Assembly: GCA_030527105.1 (NCBI GenBank)
Contig: JAUNBK010000016.1
Coordinates: forward strand, 1 to 56,258
From: Planctomycetia bacterium
GTDB lineage: Bacteria > Planctomycetota > Planctomycetia > Pirellulales > Thermoguttaceae
Direction of reading: 5' to 3'
DNA length: 56,258 bases
Shown here: one piece after another, positions 27,534-37,265 of the stretch
Layout of the letters: each line of letters begins with the position of its first letter
Position numbering within the stretch: the first letter of the stretch is position 1
Notes under the pieces: generated by a model
What the model was told of the DNA's origin: nothing
The model's database searches: none
Seen by the model: the letters and a program-made list of their open reading frames with translations, nothing else
Made by a program: the position numbers and the translations under genes

Positions 27534-30500
27534 ATGCCAGATTTTTTTGAACAACCTGTTTTGAACACTCCCTACGAGGAGCCAGGTCGGCACTGGGAAT
27601 TGTTGCCAAACTGTCAACCGACACAGAATATTAAACAAACACGTCGCCCCTCGTCCTACCTCTCTCCCATCCCACGTCCGCAGAGTATCGTTGGCGGCAC
27701 GGAACAGCAATTGTCGCTCGATTTGGGCGAAATCCAATTTGATAACGACATTGACAAATACAACATCAGCAACCAAGTGAACGCGATCAGACAAAGGGTG
27801 CGTCAATGGCGTGATTTGCCGAAAAGTCACTGGAAAGTTACCCCCGAAACGACCCGGTTGCTTCAGCATTGGCGCAACCATAAATCCACGGGGCTTCGAC
27901 CTTTCTTTTGCCAAATAGAGGCGATCGAAACCCTCATCTGGCTGACGGAGGTGGCTCCTCATACGGCAGACGGAAAGAGAATCCTAGCTCGAATCAACAT
28001 GTCCAGCGAGTTGGCCAATCCGGGACTTTTGCGGCTGGCATTAAAAATGGCGACCGGGGCGGGTAAGACGACCGTCATGGCGATGATCATTGCGTGGCAG
28101 ACCATCAATGCGGTACGACATCCGCGGTCGCCACGCTTCACGAAAGGTTTCCTAGTGGTCACTCCGGGGTTGACTGTCCGCGACCGGCTGCGAGTTTTGC
28201 AGCCCAATGATCCCGATTCGTATTACCAAAGACGTGAACTGGTTCCGATGGAGATGATGCCAGAGGTGCGGCTGGCTCGGATTGTGATCACCAATTACCA
28301 CGCGTTTATGCTCCGAGAAAAGTTTGCGGTGGCAGCGGGCACTAGGAGGCTCCTAGAAGGGCGGACGGCGGAGGAGGAATTCAACACGCTCGAAACCGAA
28401 GGGCAGATGCTTCAACGGGTTATGCCAGAACTGATGGGGATGAAGCAGATTCTCGTGATGAACGATGAGGCGCACCACTGTTCCTGCGAAAAGCCGCAGG
28501 ACTTGGACATGGACGGTCAGGAGGAGATTCTCCGGCAAAAAGAGGATAAAGAGGAAGCGGACAAAAACAACAAAGCGGCTCGCGTCTGGATTTCTGGTCT
28601 CCAAGTCGTGGCGGAACGTATTCCTCTTCTGCGGGTGGTGGACCTTTCCGCAACGCCTTTCTTTTTGCAGGGTTCGGGATATGCCGAAGGAACGTTGTTT
28701 CCGTGGACTGTTTCGGACTTTTCGCTCATGGACGCGATTGAATGTGGGATTGTGAAATTGCCGCGAGTTCCCGTGGCAGAGAATATTCCCAGCCCCGAAA
28801 TGCCTCAGTACCGGAACATTTGGGAGAATATCCGTAAGGAAATGCCCAAAATGTCGCGTTCCAAAGCAACCAAGGCGGGAATCCAAGACCCACGCAATTT
28901 GCCGATAAAACTCCAAACTGCCCTAGATACCCTTTACAATCACTACTTTCAAACGTTCCAACTGTGGGAGAAATCCGAGTCGCCCGTTCCGCCCTGTTTT
29001 ATTGTCGTCTGCCAGAACACCGCCATTTCGGGGCTGGTTTACCAATATCTTGCGGGGGGACGCATTCAGCCGGACAACCCGAAGAGCTTTATTCCCGGCA
29101 AGATGGCGCTTTTCAGGAATTATCGGGAAGATGGCACGCCTTTGCCGCACCTGAACACGATTCTGATCGATTCCGAGCAATTGGACTCCGGAAATGCGCT
29201 TTCCAAGGAGTTTCTGGACTCGGCACAAGACGAAATCGCCCGATTCAAGCGAGAAATCATCGAACGCACCGGGGATATACGAAGGGCGGAGAATCTCACC
29301 AACGAGGAGATTTTGCGAGAAGTCATGAATACCATCGGTAAACCGGGAACTTTGGGGAGTAACGTTCGTTGTGTTGTTTCCGTCTCCATGCTGACGGAGG
29401 GATGGGATGCCAATACCGTCACGCATATTTGCGGCATTCGAGCCTTTGGAACCCAGCTTCTCTGCGAGCAGGTGATCGGTCGGGCGCTGCGTCGGCAGTC
29501 TTACGAACTGAACGAGGAGGGACTGTTTCCCGCAGAGTATGCTGACATTTTCGGGATACCGTTCGACTTTGCGGGAAAACCGACGATCAGCCCGCAGCAG
29601 AAACCTGCTGATACGGTCACAGTCAAGGCGATTCGCCCAGAACGGGATCGCTGTGAAATCCGCTTTCCACGGGTTGTGGGGTATCGGAAACCTTTAGAAA
29701 CGACCGAGATTCATGCCGAATTTACCGACGATTCGATTCTGGAATTGACGACCGCACTGACCGGTCCAACCGTCACGCGGAACGCGGGAATCATCGGAAA
29801 AGAGGTCGATTTGAAGATAGAAAATATCCATGAATACCGCCTTACCACGATCGAATTTCATCTTTCACGTTTTCTGCTGGAACACTATCTGCGCGACCAT
29901 GGAGAGCCGCTTCCGCTTGCGTTGTTTGGTTCCGCGCGGAAGATCGTTCGGGAGTGGATGGAAAAGTACCTCGTTTGCAGAGACGGCACCTTTCCGGGTA
30001 TGCTTATTTACCACTCCCTAGCAAATATGGCTTGCAAGAAAATCCAAAATGCCATCATCCGCGCGAACAAAGAGCAACCCCTGCGAGCCATCCTTTCCCC
30101 GTACAATCCTGTCGGCACTACGGCGGAGGTTCAGTTTGTTACATCCAAAAAACTCCGCTGGCGGACGAACCCGAACAAATGTCATTTGAATTACGCCATC
30201 TGCGACAGTCAATGGGAAATCCAGCTTTGCAGGAAACTGGAAAGCGACGACCGCGTTCTGGTCTACGTCCGAAATCATGGTCTGGGTTTCGACGTGCCGT
30301 ATTCGTATCAGGGGGGATCCCACAGCTTTCTCCCCGATTTTCTCGTCCGGTACAACGACGGCCACGGCTCCGACGACACACTCTACCTTATCCTAGAAGT
30401 CAAAGGTCAAAAGGACGAAAGCGACAAAACAAAACGGGACGCCACCCTCACCCGATGGATTCCCGGCGTCAACAACCTCCACTCCTTCGGACGTTGGAAG

Positions 30501-30569
30501 TTCGTGCAAATCGACGAGTTGTATCAACTGTTGGATTGGAAAGAGGAAATATTGGGAGAAAACCATTAA
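27534..30569 (+). CDS. Type III-like restriction helicase-endonuclease (Res-type)
   Basis: 1011 residues from the ATG at 27534. Superfamily II helicase motifs are Walker A as ALKMATGAGKTTVMAM near residue 182, the DEAHH box in VMNDEAHHCS, motif III LSATPF, and a C-terminal RecA lobe with SMLTEGWDANTVTHI and QVIGRALRR. A nuclease region near residue 960 (SFLPDFLV, then LILEVKGQKDE) fits a PD-(D/E)XK fold. This resembles the restriction subunit of type III-like systems of the BPTD_3080 kind. It opens the operon and appears intact. It would need the methyltransferase encoded downstream for self-protection. Confidence 0.9.
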   Translation: MPDFFEQPVLNTPYEEPGRHWELLPNCQPTQNIKQTRRPSSYLSPIPRPQSIVGGTEQQLSLDLGEIQFDNDIDKYNISNQVNAIRQRVRQWRDLPKSHWKVTPETTRLLQHWRNHKSTGLRPFFCQIEAIETLIWLTEVAPHTADGKRILARINMSSELANPGLLRLALKMATGAGKTTVMAMIIAWQTINAVRHPRSPRFTKGFLVVTPGLTVRDRLRVLQPNDPDSYYQRRELVPMEMMPEVRLARIVITNYHAFMLREKFAVAAGTRRLLEGRTAEEEFNTLETEGQMLQRVMPELMGMKQILVMNDEAHHCSCEKPQDLDMDGQEEILRQKEDKEEADKNNKAARVWISGLQVVAERIPLLRVVDLSATPFFLQGSGYAEGTLFPWTVSDFSLMDAIECGIVKLPRVPVAENIPSPEMPQYRNIWENIRKEMPKMSRSKATKAGIQDPRNLPIKLQTALDTLYNHYFQTFQLWEKSESPVPPCFIVVCQNTAISGLVYQYLAGGRIQPDNPKSFIPGKMALFRNYREDGTPLPHLNTILIDSEQLDSGNALSKEFLDSAQDEIARFKREIIERTGDIRRAENLTNEEILREVMNTIGKPGTLGSNVRCVVSVSMLTEGWDANTVTHICGIRAFGTQLLCEQVIGRALRRQSYELNEEGLFPAEYADIFGIPFDFAGKPTISPQQKPADTVTVKAIRPERDRCEIRFPRVVGYRKPLETTEIHAEFTDDSILELTTALTGPTVTRNAGIIGKEVDLKIENIHEYRLTTIEFHLSRFLLEHYLRDHGEPLPLALFGSARKIVREWMEKYLVCRDGTFPGMLIYHSLANMACKKIQNAIIRANKEQPLRAILSPYNPVGTTAEVQFVTSKKLRWRTNPNKCHLNYAICDSQWEIQLCRKLESDDRVLVYVRNHGLGFDVPYSYQGGSHSFLPDFLVRYNDGHGSDDTLYLILEVKGQKDESDKTKRDATLTRWIPGVNNLHSFGRWKFVQIDELYQLLDWKEEILGENH

Positions 30570-30587
30570 CTCTTTAGGAGAAGGACA

Positions 30588-31748
30588 ATGTACATTTCGA
30601 AAATTCAGTTACATAACTGGCGTAATTTTAAGTCGATTGATATTTCGTTGAAGGAACGAAATTTCATCATTGGTGCCAATGCAACGGGCAAATCCAATCT
30701 ATTGGATGCGATTCGGTTTTTGCGGGATGTTGTACGTTCGGGAGGTGGTTTACAGGCAGCCATTCAGCAGCGTAAAGGGATTTCCAGAATTAGGCATCTC
30801 AATGCGAGACAGAACACGAATGTTTGTATCAGTATTGAAGTTTCCGAGTTTGAAAAAGAGCAATACACTTGGAAATACACATTGGAGTTCAATGCTGAAA
30901 AGCGAGGAAAAGGAGATTGTTACATCGTCAAAGAAGAACTTTTTCATCAGAACGAGCTTGTTTTTTCGCGTCCAAACGACAAAGACAAGGCTGATAAAAA
31001 ATTGTTGTCCCAAACCCATCTGGAACAGATAACACAAAATGGTCAATTTCGTTCTTTCGTGGAAATGTTGGAAAGTATCAACTATTTCCATCTGGTTCCA
31101 CAATTATTACGTCATCCCGAAGCGTTTAGTGGTCCAGATTTACCGAATGACCCATTTGGGAAGGGATTTCTGGCTAAAATTGCAAGGACTTCGGAAGGGA
31201 AGCGGAAGAAGACCTTAGATAAGATTGGAAAACTGTTAAGTCGAGCAGTACCCCAACTGAAAGAGTTGGCATTTGAACGGGATGAGATCGGGCAACCGCA
31301 TTTGAAAGCGATTTACGATCACTGGCGTCCTAATGCTGGGCAGCAAAGCGAGGTGGAATTTTCAGATGGGACTTTGCGATTGATCGCGTTGTTATGGACG
31401 CTCTATGAAAATCAAGGCGTTATCCTCCTTGAAGAACCGGAATTGTCCCTTCATAAAGCGGTTGTGGCAAAACTACCGGAGCTGTTTTATCTGATACAGA
31501 AGAATTTCAAAAAGAAACGGCAGTATATCGTCACAACCCATAGTGAAGACTTACTTTCCGACAAGGCGATCGGTTTGGACGAGATACAGATTTTAATACC
31601 GGATAAAGAAGGAACAAAATGTATCTCCGCGACGGACGTAGAGAATTGGCGAGAAATGTTAGCGGCGGGATTAACCCCTGCGGAGATTGCCTTGCCACAA
31701 ACCAAGCCTGAAAATCTTGATCAACTGACCATGAATTTTGGGGAGTAG
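30588..31748 (+). CDS. OLD-like AAA ATPase of the defence operon
   Basis: 386 residues; the ATG follows AGGAGAAGG. Walker A is FIIGANATGKSNLLDAIRF, the signature region is EFSDGTLRLIALLW, Walker B is VILLEEPELSLH and the H-loop is IVTTHSEDLLS. This is the AAA_21/AAA15 type found in OLD, RloA and PARIS-like ATPases. It is visibly richer in A+T than the restriction gene before it, hinting at a separate origin. It pairs with the DUF4276 gene that starts 4 bases downstream. The pair probably forms a sensor ATPase with a TOPRIM-like effector. Confidence 0.87.
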   Translation: MYISKIQLHNWRNFKSIDISLKERNFIIGANATGKSNLLDAIRFLRDVVRSGGGLQAAIQQRKGISRIRHLNARQNTNVCISIEVSEFEKEQYTWKYTLEFNAEKRGKGDCYIVKEELFHQNELVFSRPNDKDKADKKLLSQTHLEQITQNGQFRSFVEMLESINYFHLVPQLLRHPEAFSGPDLPNDPFGKGFLAKIARTSEGKRKKTLDKIGKLLSRAVPQLKELAFERDEIGQPHLKAIYDHWRPNAGQQSEVEFSDGTLRLIALLWTLYENQGVILLEEPELSLHKAVVAKLPELFYLIQKNFKKKRQYIVTTHSEDLLSDKAIGLDEIQILIPDKEGTKCISATDVENWREMLAAGLTPAEIALPQTKPENLDQLTMNFGE

Positions 31749-31752
31749 CGTT

Positions 31753-32346
31753 ATGACAACTTATGTAAGCGTCGCCTACGAAGACCAACTGACATTTGCC
31801 GTTGTTCAGAAGTTGTTTTCGTTGCGCAAAGATTTGTCCATTGGGGAGAACATCCACTGCAACGGACAGGGAAAAATCAAAAAACGGATTCTTTCCTACA
31901 ATTTAATGGCAAAAAACGGAAAACCTGCTTTTGTGGTAACGGATTTGGATCAGAAGGAATGTCCGGCCACGTTAATCTCCGAGTGGTTGGGAGACGTTCC
32001 GGTTAGTGAAAACCTGTTGTTCCGTGTTGCGGTTCGAGAGGTGGAGTCTTGGGTATTGGCAGACATTTCCAGCATAACCAGGTTTTTGGGGGTAGGGAAA
32101 AAACTTATTCCTGAAAACACGGACACCCTTCCCGATCCGAAAGCATTCCTGATTCAACTGGCGAAAAAGTCGAAAAAAAGGGATATTAAGGGCATTATTC
32201 CACGCAACGAGAGTGCGTCGATTGGTCTGGACTACAACCATCAGCTTTGCCGTTTTGTTCAGGAGCATTGGAGGATAGAGAATGCGATCCTGCATTCCCC
32301 CAGTCTGAAACGATCGGTGGAACGATTAAAAAATTGGAATCTTTAA
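31753..32346 (+). CDS. DUF4276 / TOPRIM-like partner protein
   Basis: 197 residues from the ATG at 31753. The sequence resembles DUF4276: an N-terminal strand with an acidic residue (VSVAYEDQLTFAVVQKL), a DxD-type motif in FVVTDLDQ near residue 60, and the characteristic REVESWVLADI near residue 97. DUF4276 is related to TOPRIM nuclease domains and is often next to an AAA ATPase, as RloB-like effectors are. Toxic nuclease activity under ATPase control is inferred. The spacing of 4 bases to the ATPase and 14 to the methyltransferase places it in the operon. Confidence 0.78.
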   Translation: MTTYVSVAYEDQLTFAVVQKLFSLRKDLSIGENIHCNGQGKIKKRILSYNLMAKNGKPAFVVTDLDQKECPATLISEWLGDVPVSENLLFRVAVREVESWVLADISSITRFLGVGKKLIPENTDTLPDPKAFLIQLAKKSKKRDIKGIIPRNESASIGLDYNHQLCRFVQEHWRIENAILHSPSLKRSVERLKNWNL

Positions 32347-32360
32347 CAGAACGAACCATC

Positions 32361-34163
32361 ATGGCCAAGAGAAAAACTACCCAACGGACAAAAGTTGAAA
32401 ACATTACGCACAAAACCTCTCGGCGGGCGAACATTCCTCCGGCTGAGGCGGAGAGTTTCGTCGAAAGGGAGGTGCAGGCTCCGGTTTCGTTTCGGTATCC
32501 GCGAAATCCCGATCTTGATCCGCAGCTTGTCTGGAAGGGAAAAGACGAACAGGATGGAGACGATCTGATCGTCAACGCGCCGCCGATTTACATCCAGGAA
32601 AAAATTCATCCAAAAGTCCTGGTGGACGATCTCCTCCAAAAAACCGCAAAGGAAGTGGAGGACAAACAGATGACCATGTTCTCCCTGTTCGACGATTTTA
32701 ACGGCCTGCCGAAGGATGTCGATCGAACGGAGTATTACCAGCACGACCAGAACTGGACGAATCGAATGATTCTCGGCGACTCGCTTCAGGTAATGGCATC
32801 GCTGGTAGACCGTGAGGGGCTGCGGGGGAAAGTGCAGTGCATTTACATCGATCCCCCTTACGGAATCAAATTCAACTCCAATTTCCAGTGGAGCACCACC
32901 AGCACCCAAGTGAAGGATGGCAAAATCGAAAACATCACCCGCGAGCCAGAACAGGTCAAAGCGTTCCGCGACACGTGGCGGTATGGAATCCACAGTTACC
33001 TCTCCTACCTCCGCAACCGGTTCGTCGTCGCCCGCGATTTGCTGACGGACAGCGGCTCGATCTTCGTGCAAATCGGCGATGAGAACGTCCACAGAGTGCG
33101 AGCCATGCTGGACGAGGTGTTCGGGGAAGATAATTGTGAGTCGATGATTGCTTTTGCAACAACATCGGGGAGAGGAGGAGATGAATTAAGCAAGGCTGCA
33201 AATTACATTCTGTGATATGCGAAAAATATTTCAAAACGCAAAATACGGAAACTTTATTGTCCCAAAAACTTTGGCGATGAAGGTAGTGATGCGTATAAAA
33301 AAATTAGACTTGAAGATGGAAAAAGCTATAGTATTTCTGAGTATGAAAAATTATTTGGTATTGAGTTAAGCAGTAAAAACGCACAAAATTTACCTGCTTT
33401 GCAACGAATTTACAGGTTGGACAATATAACTTCGACAAACCATGGACAAGGAATTGGCGAAACCGGATTTTCCTCTTTCTTTTTTGAAGGTAAACAATTT
33501 AGTCCAAAGAAAGGATGTTACAAGACTCATAAAATCGGGATGGAACGGTTAGCAAAAGCTGAGCGGATTCAAGGAATGAAAGACGCACTTGCTTATGTTC
33601 GTTATCAATCAGATTTTAGTGCTTTCCCTATGAACAATATCTGGAATGATACAACCTCAAGTGGTTCGATGAACAAAATTTATATCGTTCAATCTACAAC
33701 CAAGGTTATCCAACGCTGCATCCTCATGACCACCGATCCTGGCGATCTTGTTCTCGACCCGACGTGTGGTTCTGGGACGACGGCGTACGTGGCGGAACAG
33801 TGGGGTCGGCGGTGGATTACGATCGACACGTCCCGCGTTACGCTGGCACTGGCTCGGGCACGACTGATGGGAGCGGTTCATCCGTACTATCTGCTGGCAG
33901 ATTCTGCCGAAGGGCAGGCAAAAATCGGCGAATTGAGCCATTGTCCCCCCTCCTCCGCCCCCACGAACGACGACATCAAACAGGGTTTCGTGTATCAACG
34001 CGTTCCGCACATTACGCTCAAATCCATCACCAACAATGCCGAAATCGACGTTCTTTGGGAGAAATACGAGCCGGAGCTGGAACGGTTGCGCCAGAAAATC
34101 AACGCGGAACTGGACACGAATTATGAACATTGGGAAATGCCTCGCCCCGAGGAGGTCGAATAA
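32361..34163 (+). pseudogene. Beta-class DNA methyltransferase (Mod-type) interrupted by an in-frame UGA
   Basis: The same frame runs 600 codons from ATG 32361 to TAA 34161-34163, broken only by TGA at 33213-33215 (codon 285). Motif IV is YIDPPYGIKF (D near residue 164) and motif I is LDPTCGSGTTAYVAEQWG near residue 466; this order is that of beta-class N6-adenine methyltransferases of type III systems. The stop falls in NYIL-stop-YAKN; family members, as I recall them, read YILWYAK, so TGG has become TGA. Homology continues directly (LYCPKNFGDEG ... LDNITS). The first ORF ends at 33215 and a second could restart near 33399. The target-recognition segment (about 33130-33720) is far richer in A+T than its flanks. 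Confidence 0.85.
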
Positions 34164-34166
34164 AAT

Positions 34167-36028
34167 ATGGACATACTACAAATCAATCAACAACTGGAAC
34201 TGGGCGAAAACAGGGATTGGGAATTCAAACCCGCAAAGGGAGGATTTCCCCACAGTTTATGGGAAACCTACAGCGCCATGGCCAATACCGACGGTGGTAC
34301 GATTGTGTTGGGAATCAAGGAACACTGTGGTCAATTTGAAATCCAAGGCGTTAAAAATGTTGACCAAATCAAAAAGGAATTTTGGGACAAAGTTCAAAAT
34401 CGTAGTATCGTCAGTGTCAACCTGTTGTCAGAAACAGACGATACGTCGGTCGCTACGATCAACGGTAAACCACTGTTTGTGATTCGTGTTCCTCGTGCAA
34501 AGCGTAAAGATCGACCGGTATTTATCGGGCAAAACCCCATGGCAGGAACTTTTCGGCGATTCCATGAAGGAGATTATAAATGTGCCCCCAACGAAGTTGC
34601 GAGAATGCTGTCCGATCAACCATCTTCCCCGCGTTTCGATTCGCAGTTACTGGATACTTTTACCGAAGAAGATATTGATACCCTCTCCCTGCAACAGTAC
34701 CGAAATCGTTTTTCGGCACGGAATCCAACACATGCGTGGCTGAGCGAAAATACCGTTTCCTTTTTACAGCAATCAGGAGGCTGGACTTGTAACCGTAAAA
34801 CAGATCAACAAGGACCAACCATTGCTGGTATTTTGATGTTCGGTACGGAGGATGCCATCCAAGAATTGTCTAAAACCATTCCTTTTCAACTCGATTTTCG
34901 TGAGCGTGCCAGTGACAATATCTCCGATCGATGGCACGACAGGCTGTTGTCCCTGGATGGAACATGGACTCTCAACCTGTTCCAATTTTTCCAGAAAGTT
35001 TACCCTAAATTGATCGCTGGGTTAAAGCTGCCTTTTGCTTATATGCCCCCGACAGACCTTTTTCCAGACCCCGTTCGATCGGGTATTTCCCCTGTTCATG
35101 AACCCCTTCAGGAAGCTTTGGTGAACGCCCTGATCCACGCCGACTACAGGGGTGAAGGGGGAATTGTAATTGAACGCTTTGCAGATCGTTTTGAAATGTC
35201 CAACCCCGGTACCCTGCTGGTCTCGCGGGAGCAATTGTATCAAGGATCTGTCAGCGAGTGCCGCAACCCTTCCCTCCAGCGAATGTTCCAAATGATGGGG
35301 GCGGGCGATAAAGCGGGTTCAGGATTCGATAAAATCCGAAAAGGTTGGGATACGCAAAAGTGGAGTTTTCCCCAGCTGGAAGAAAGGCAAAAACCCGATC
35401 GTGTATTTCTTCGTTTGCAGACTATAAGCCTGTTGCCGGACCATTTTCTGGAAAAACTCCACTCTGCGCTTGGTACTCAGGCAGAGTCACTCTCCAGAGA
35501 AGATGTGGAGATTCTTGCCATCGCCTATTCCGAAGGAAAAACCTCCAATCCCAGAATCCAGGAAATTTCGACCACCCATTCTTCCGATATTACCAAAAAG
35601 TTACAGAAATTGGTTTCTGAACACTTACTGGTTATGCAAAACTATGGTCGGTGGGCTTCATACCAGTTGACAGAGGAACTTGCAAAGAAATTATATGACG
35701 AGGCAAGCTTACCCCAAAGTGAGTCGAGCTTACCTAACAACGAGGCAAGCTTACCTCAATTGTCGGAATCAGAAATTGTTGAACTAATGAAAATAGGCGG
35801 CGAAATCAAAACAGCGCCGTGGGCGAGCAAGAAAAGAAAAAACGCCACAATTAAAAAATGTGCACAAATCGTTTTTTGCCAGCTTCTCAAATTGCTCAAT
35901 ACATTGGAAGAACTGTCGGAGATACCCGTCCACACCTTGCCCAAATGGTGAAATCTGGTGATTTGATACTTCGATATCCGGATCAGCCCAGTCACCCTAA
36001 TCAAGGTTACAAGACAAAACAAGAATAG
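34167..36028 (+). CDS. AlbA_2/Schlafen-type ATP-binding protein, with a -1 frameshift near the C terminus
   Basis: The N-terminal domain (ENRDWEFKPAKGGFP, MANTDGGTIVLGI) is the AlbA_2 DNA-binding or nuclease-like fold. From ~300 a GHKL-like ATPase region follows (EALVNALIHADYRGEGG, MMGAGDKAGSGFDKI). Three EASLPQ-like peptides precede the tail. In the main frame the protein stops at 35951 (594 aa), but the true family tail (LPASQIAQYIGRTVGD ... LILRYPDQPSHPNQGY) lies in the -1 frame and ends at 36028. One missing A in the A6 run at 35853-35858 explains this. The restored end is 7 bases from the next start. It sits between the two halves of the methyltransferase. Confidence 0.8.
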
Positions 36029-36035
36029 ACGAACC

Positions 36036-37064
36036 ATGACCGAAAAAGCAAAAGAATTACTCCGAAAATACTGGAAACTTCGCCTTCAGCGTCAAAAAGA
36101 AATCGACGACTCCATCGCGGCACGGGCGGAGTTTGAAAATCTGTACGACAAGCCGTACGAAGATAAAAAACGGGTGCGTGTTTCCGGACCATTTACGGTG
36201 GAAAGCCTCTCCCCATTCCGAATGCTGGAGGTCGATGCCACCGGTAATCCCGTTGATCCGATGGAAAAGGTCGCCCAAAAGGTTCCCGCAGCGGGTTTCG
36301 AGCAGATGATTCTCGATCAGGTGAAGACCGCCGGAATTCAGCAGTGCGACAAGAAAGACCGAATCGACTTTATCGATCTGCACCCGACGCTGGCGAACGA
36401 TCTCTTTGCCGAAGGAACGTACATGGTTGGCGAACAAACGAAGAAAGCAGGCATCCTGATCGGATCGGAATTTGGCACGGTGACTTATTCCGATCTGGTT
36501 CGTGCGGCGAAAGAAGCGGGAGCATTGGGATACGATGTGCTGATCTCCCTCGCGTTCAACTACGACGCACAGGCAAGCACGGTCGATAAGTTGGGGCGTA
36601 TTCCCGTACTGCGAGCCAGAATCAACGCGGATTTGCACATGGCCGGGGATTTGAAAAAAACGGGGAAAGGAAACCTGTTTGTGATTTTTGGTGAGCCGGA
36701 CATCGAGATTCGTTCGTTGTCAGACGGGCAGATTCAGGTAAAGCTCCACGGTGTGGATGTTTATGAGCCAAGCACCGGTACAATTCGATCGGACAGTCCA
36801 GATGGAATCGCCTGCTGGTTTATTGACACGGACTATAACGATAAAAGCTTCTTTGTGCGTCAGGCATACTTTCCCGGTACGATGAACAATCCCTACGATA
36901 AACTGGAGAAAACGTTGAAAGCGGAAATTGACAAAGAGGTCTGGGTGAAACTGAACACAACGGAATCTCGCCTCTTCGCAAAACCCCAAACAGGTCGTAT
37001 TGCCGTGAAAGTCATCAACCACTTCGGCGACGAGGTGATGAACGTCTACGAGATTCAATCATAG
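36036..37064 (+). CDS. Detached C-terminal domain of the DNA methyltransferase
   Basis: 342 residues without methyltransferase motifs. The protein starts KELLRKYWKLRLQRQKEID and continues AEFENLYDKPYEDKKRVRVS, GPFTVESLSPFRML, YDVLISLAFNYDAQ, ARINADLHMAGDLKKTGKGN, LFVIFGEPDIEI and GIACWFIDTDYNDKSFFVRQ. As I recall, these segments form the C-terminal third of large single-chain methyltransferases in BPTD_3080-type systems, following directly after a HWEMPR-like sequence. Here HWEMPRPEE ends the upstream gene at 34163, and the AlbA_2 gene lies between. It is intact and probably works in trans, or is a relic. No strong ribosome site is visible. Confidence 0.75.
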   Translation: MTEKAKELLRKYWKLRLQRQKEIDDSIAARAEFENLYDKPYEDKKRVRVSGPFTVESLSPFRMLEVDATGNPVDPMEKVAQKVPAAGFEQMILDQVKTAGIQQCDKKDRIDFIDLHPTLANDLFAEGTYMVGEQTKKAGILIGSEFGTVTYSDLVRAAKEAGALGYDVLISLAFNYDAQASTVDKLGRIPVLRARINADLHMAGDLKKTGKGNLFVIFGEPDIEIRSLSDGQIQVKLHGVDVYEPSTGTIRSDSPDGIACWFIDTDYNDKSFFVRQAYFPGTMNNPYDKLEKTLKAEIDKEVWVKLNTTESRLFAKPQTGRIAVKVINHFGDEVMNVYEIQS

Positions 37065-37222
37065 CGACCATTGCTACAGCAAACGGGATTATGCAGAGCA
37101 ACGGTTCCACTTTTTTCATAATTATACATGGGCAGATTCCATTACAATGGAATACAGGTAACGTTGCACGTAAAATATTCAGGTCGTATAAAAGACCAAG
37201 CTATTCCCATTTTTACCCCCCC

Positions 37223-37250
37223 TTGACGGAATTTCGAGATGTGGTATACT
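37223..37250 (+). promoter_or_regulatory. Promoter of tRNA-Thr
   Basis: A C-tract, TTGACG, a 16-base spacer and TATACT, with TGTGG before the -10. The start site would be about 10 bases before the tRNA. The layout is nearly the same as the tRNA-Gln promoter. Confidence 0.75.
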
Positions 37251-37265
37251 TACCGCACATTTGAC

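Noticed and set aside
33213..33215. UGA recoded to Trp in the whole genome
   Set aside because: TGA is used as the stop of several firm genes here and TGG is common, so a code change is not supported.
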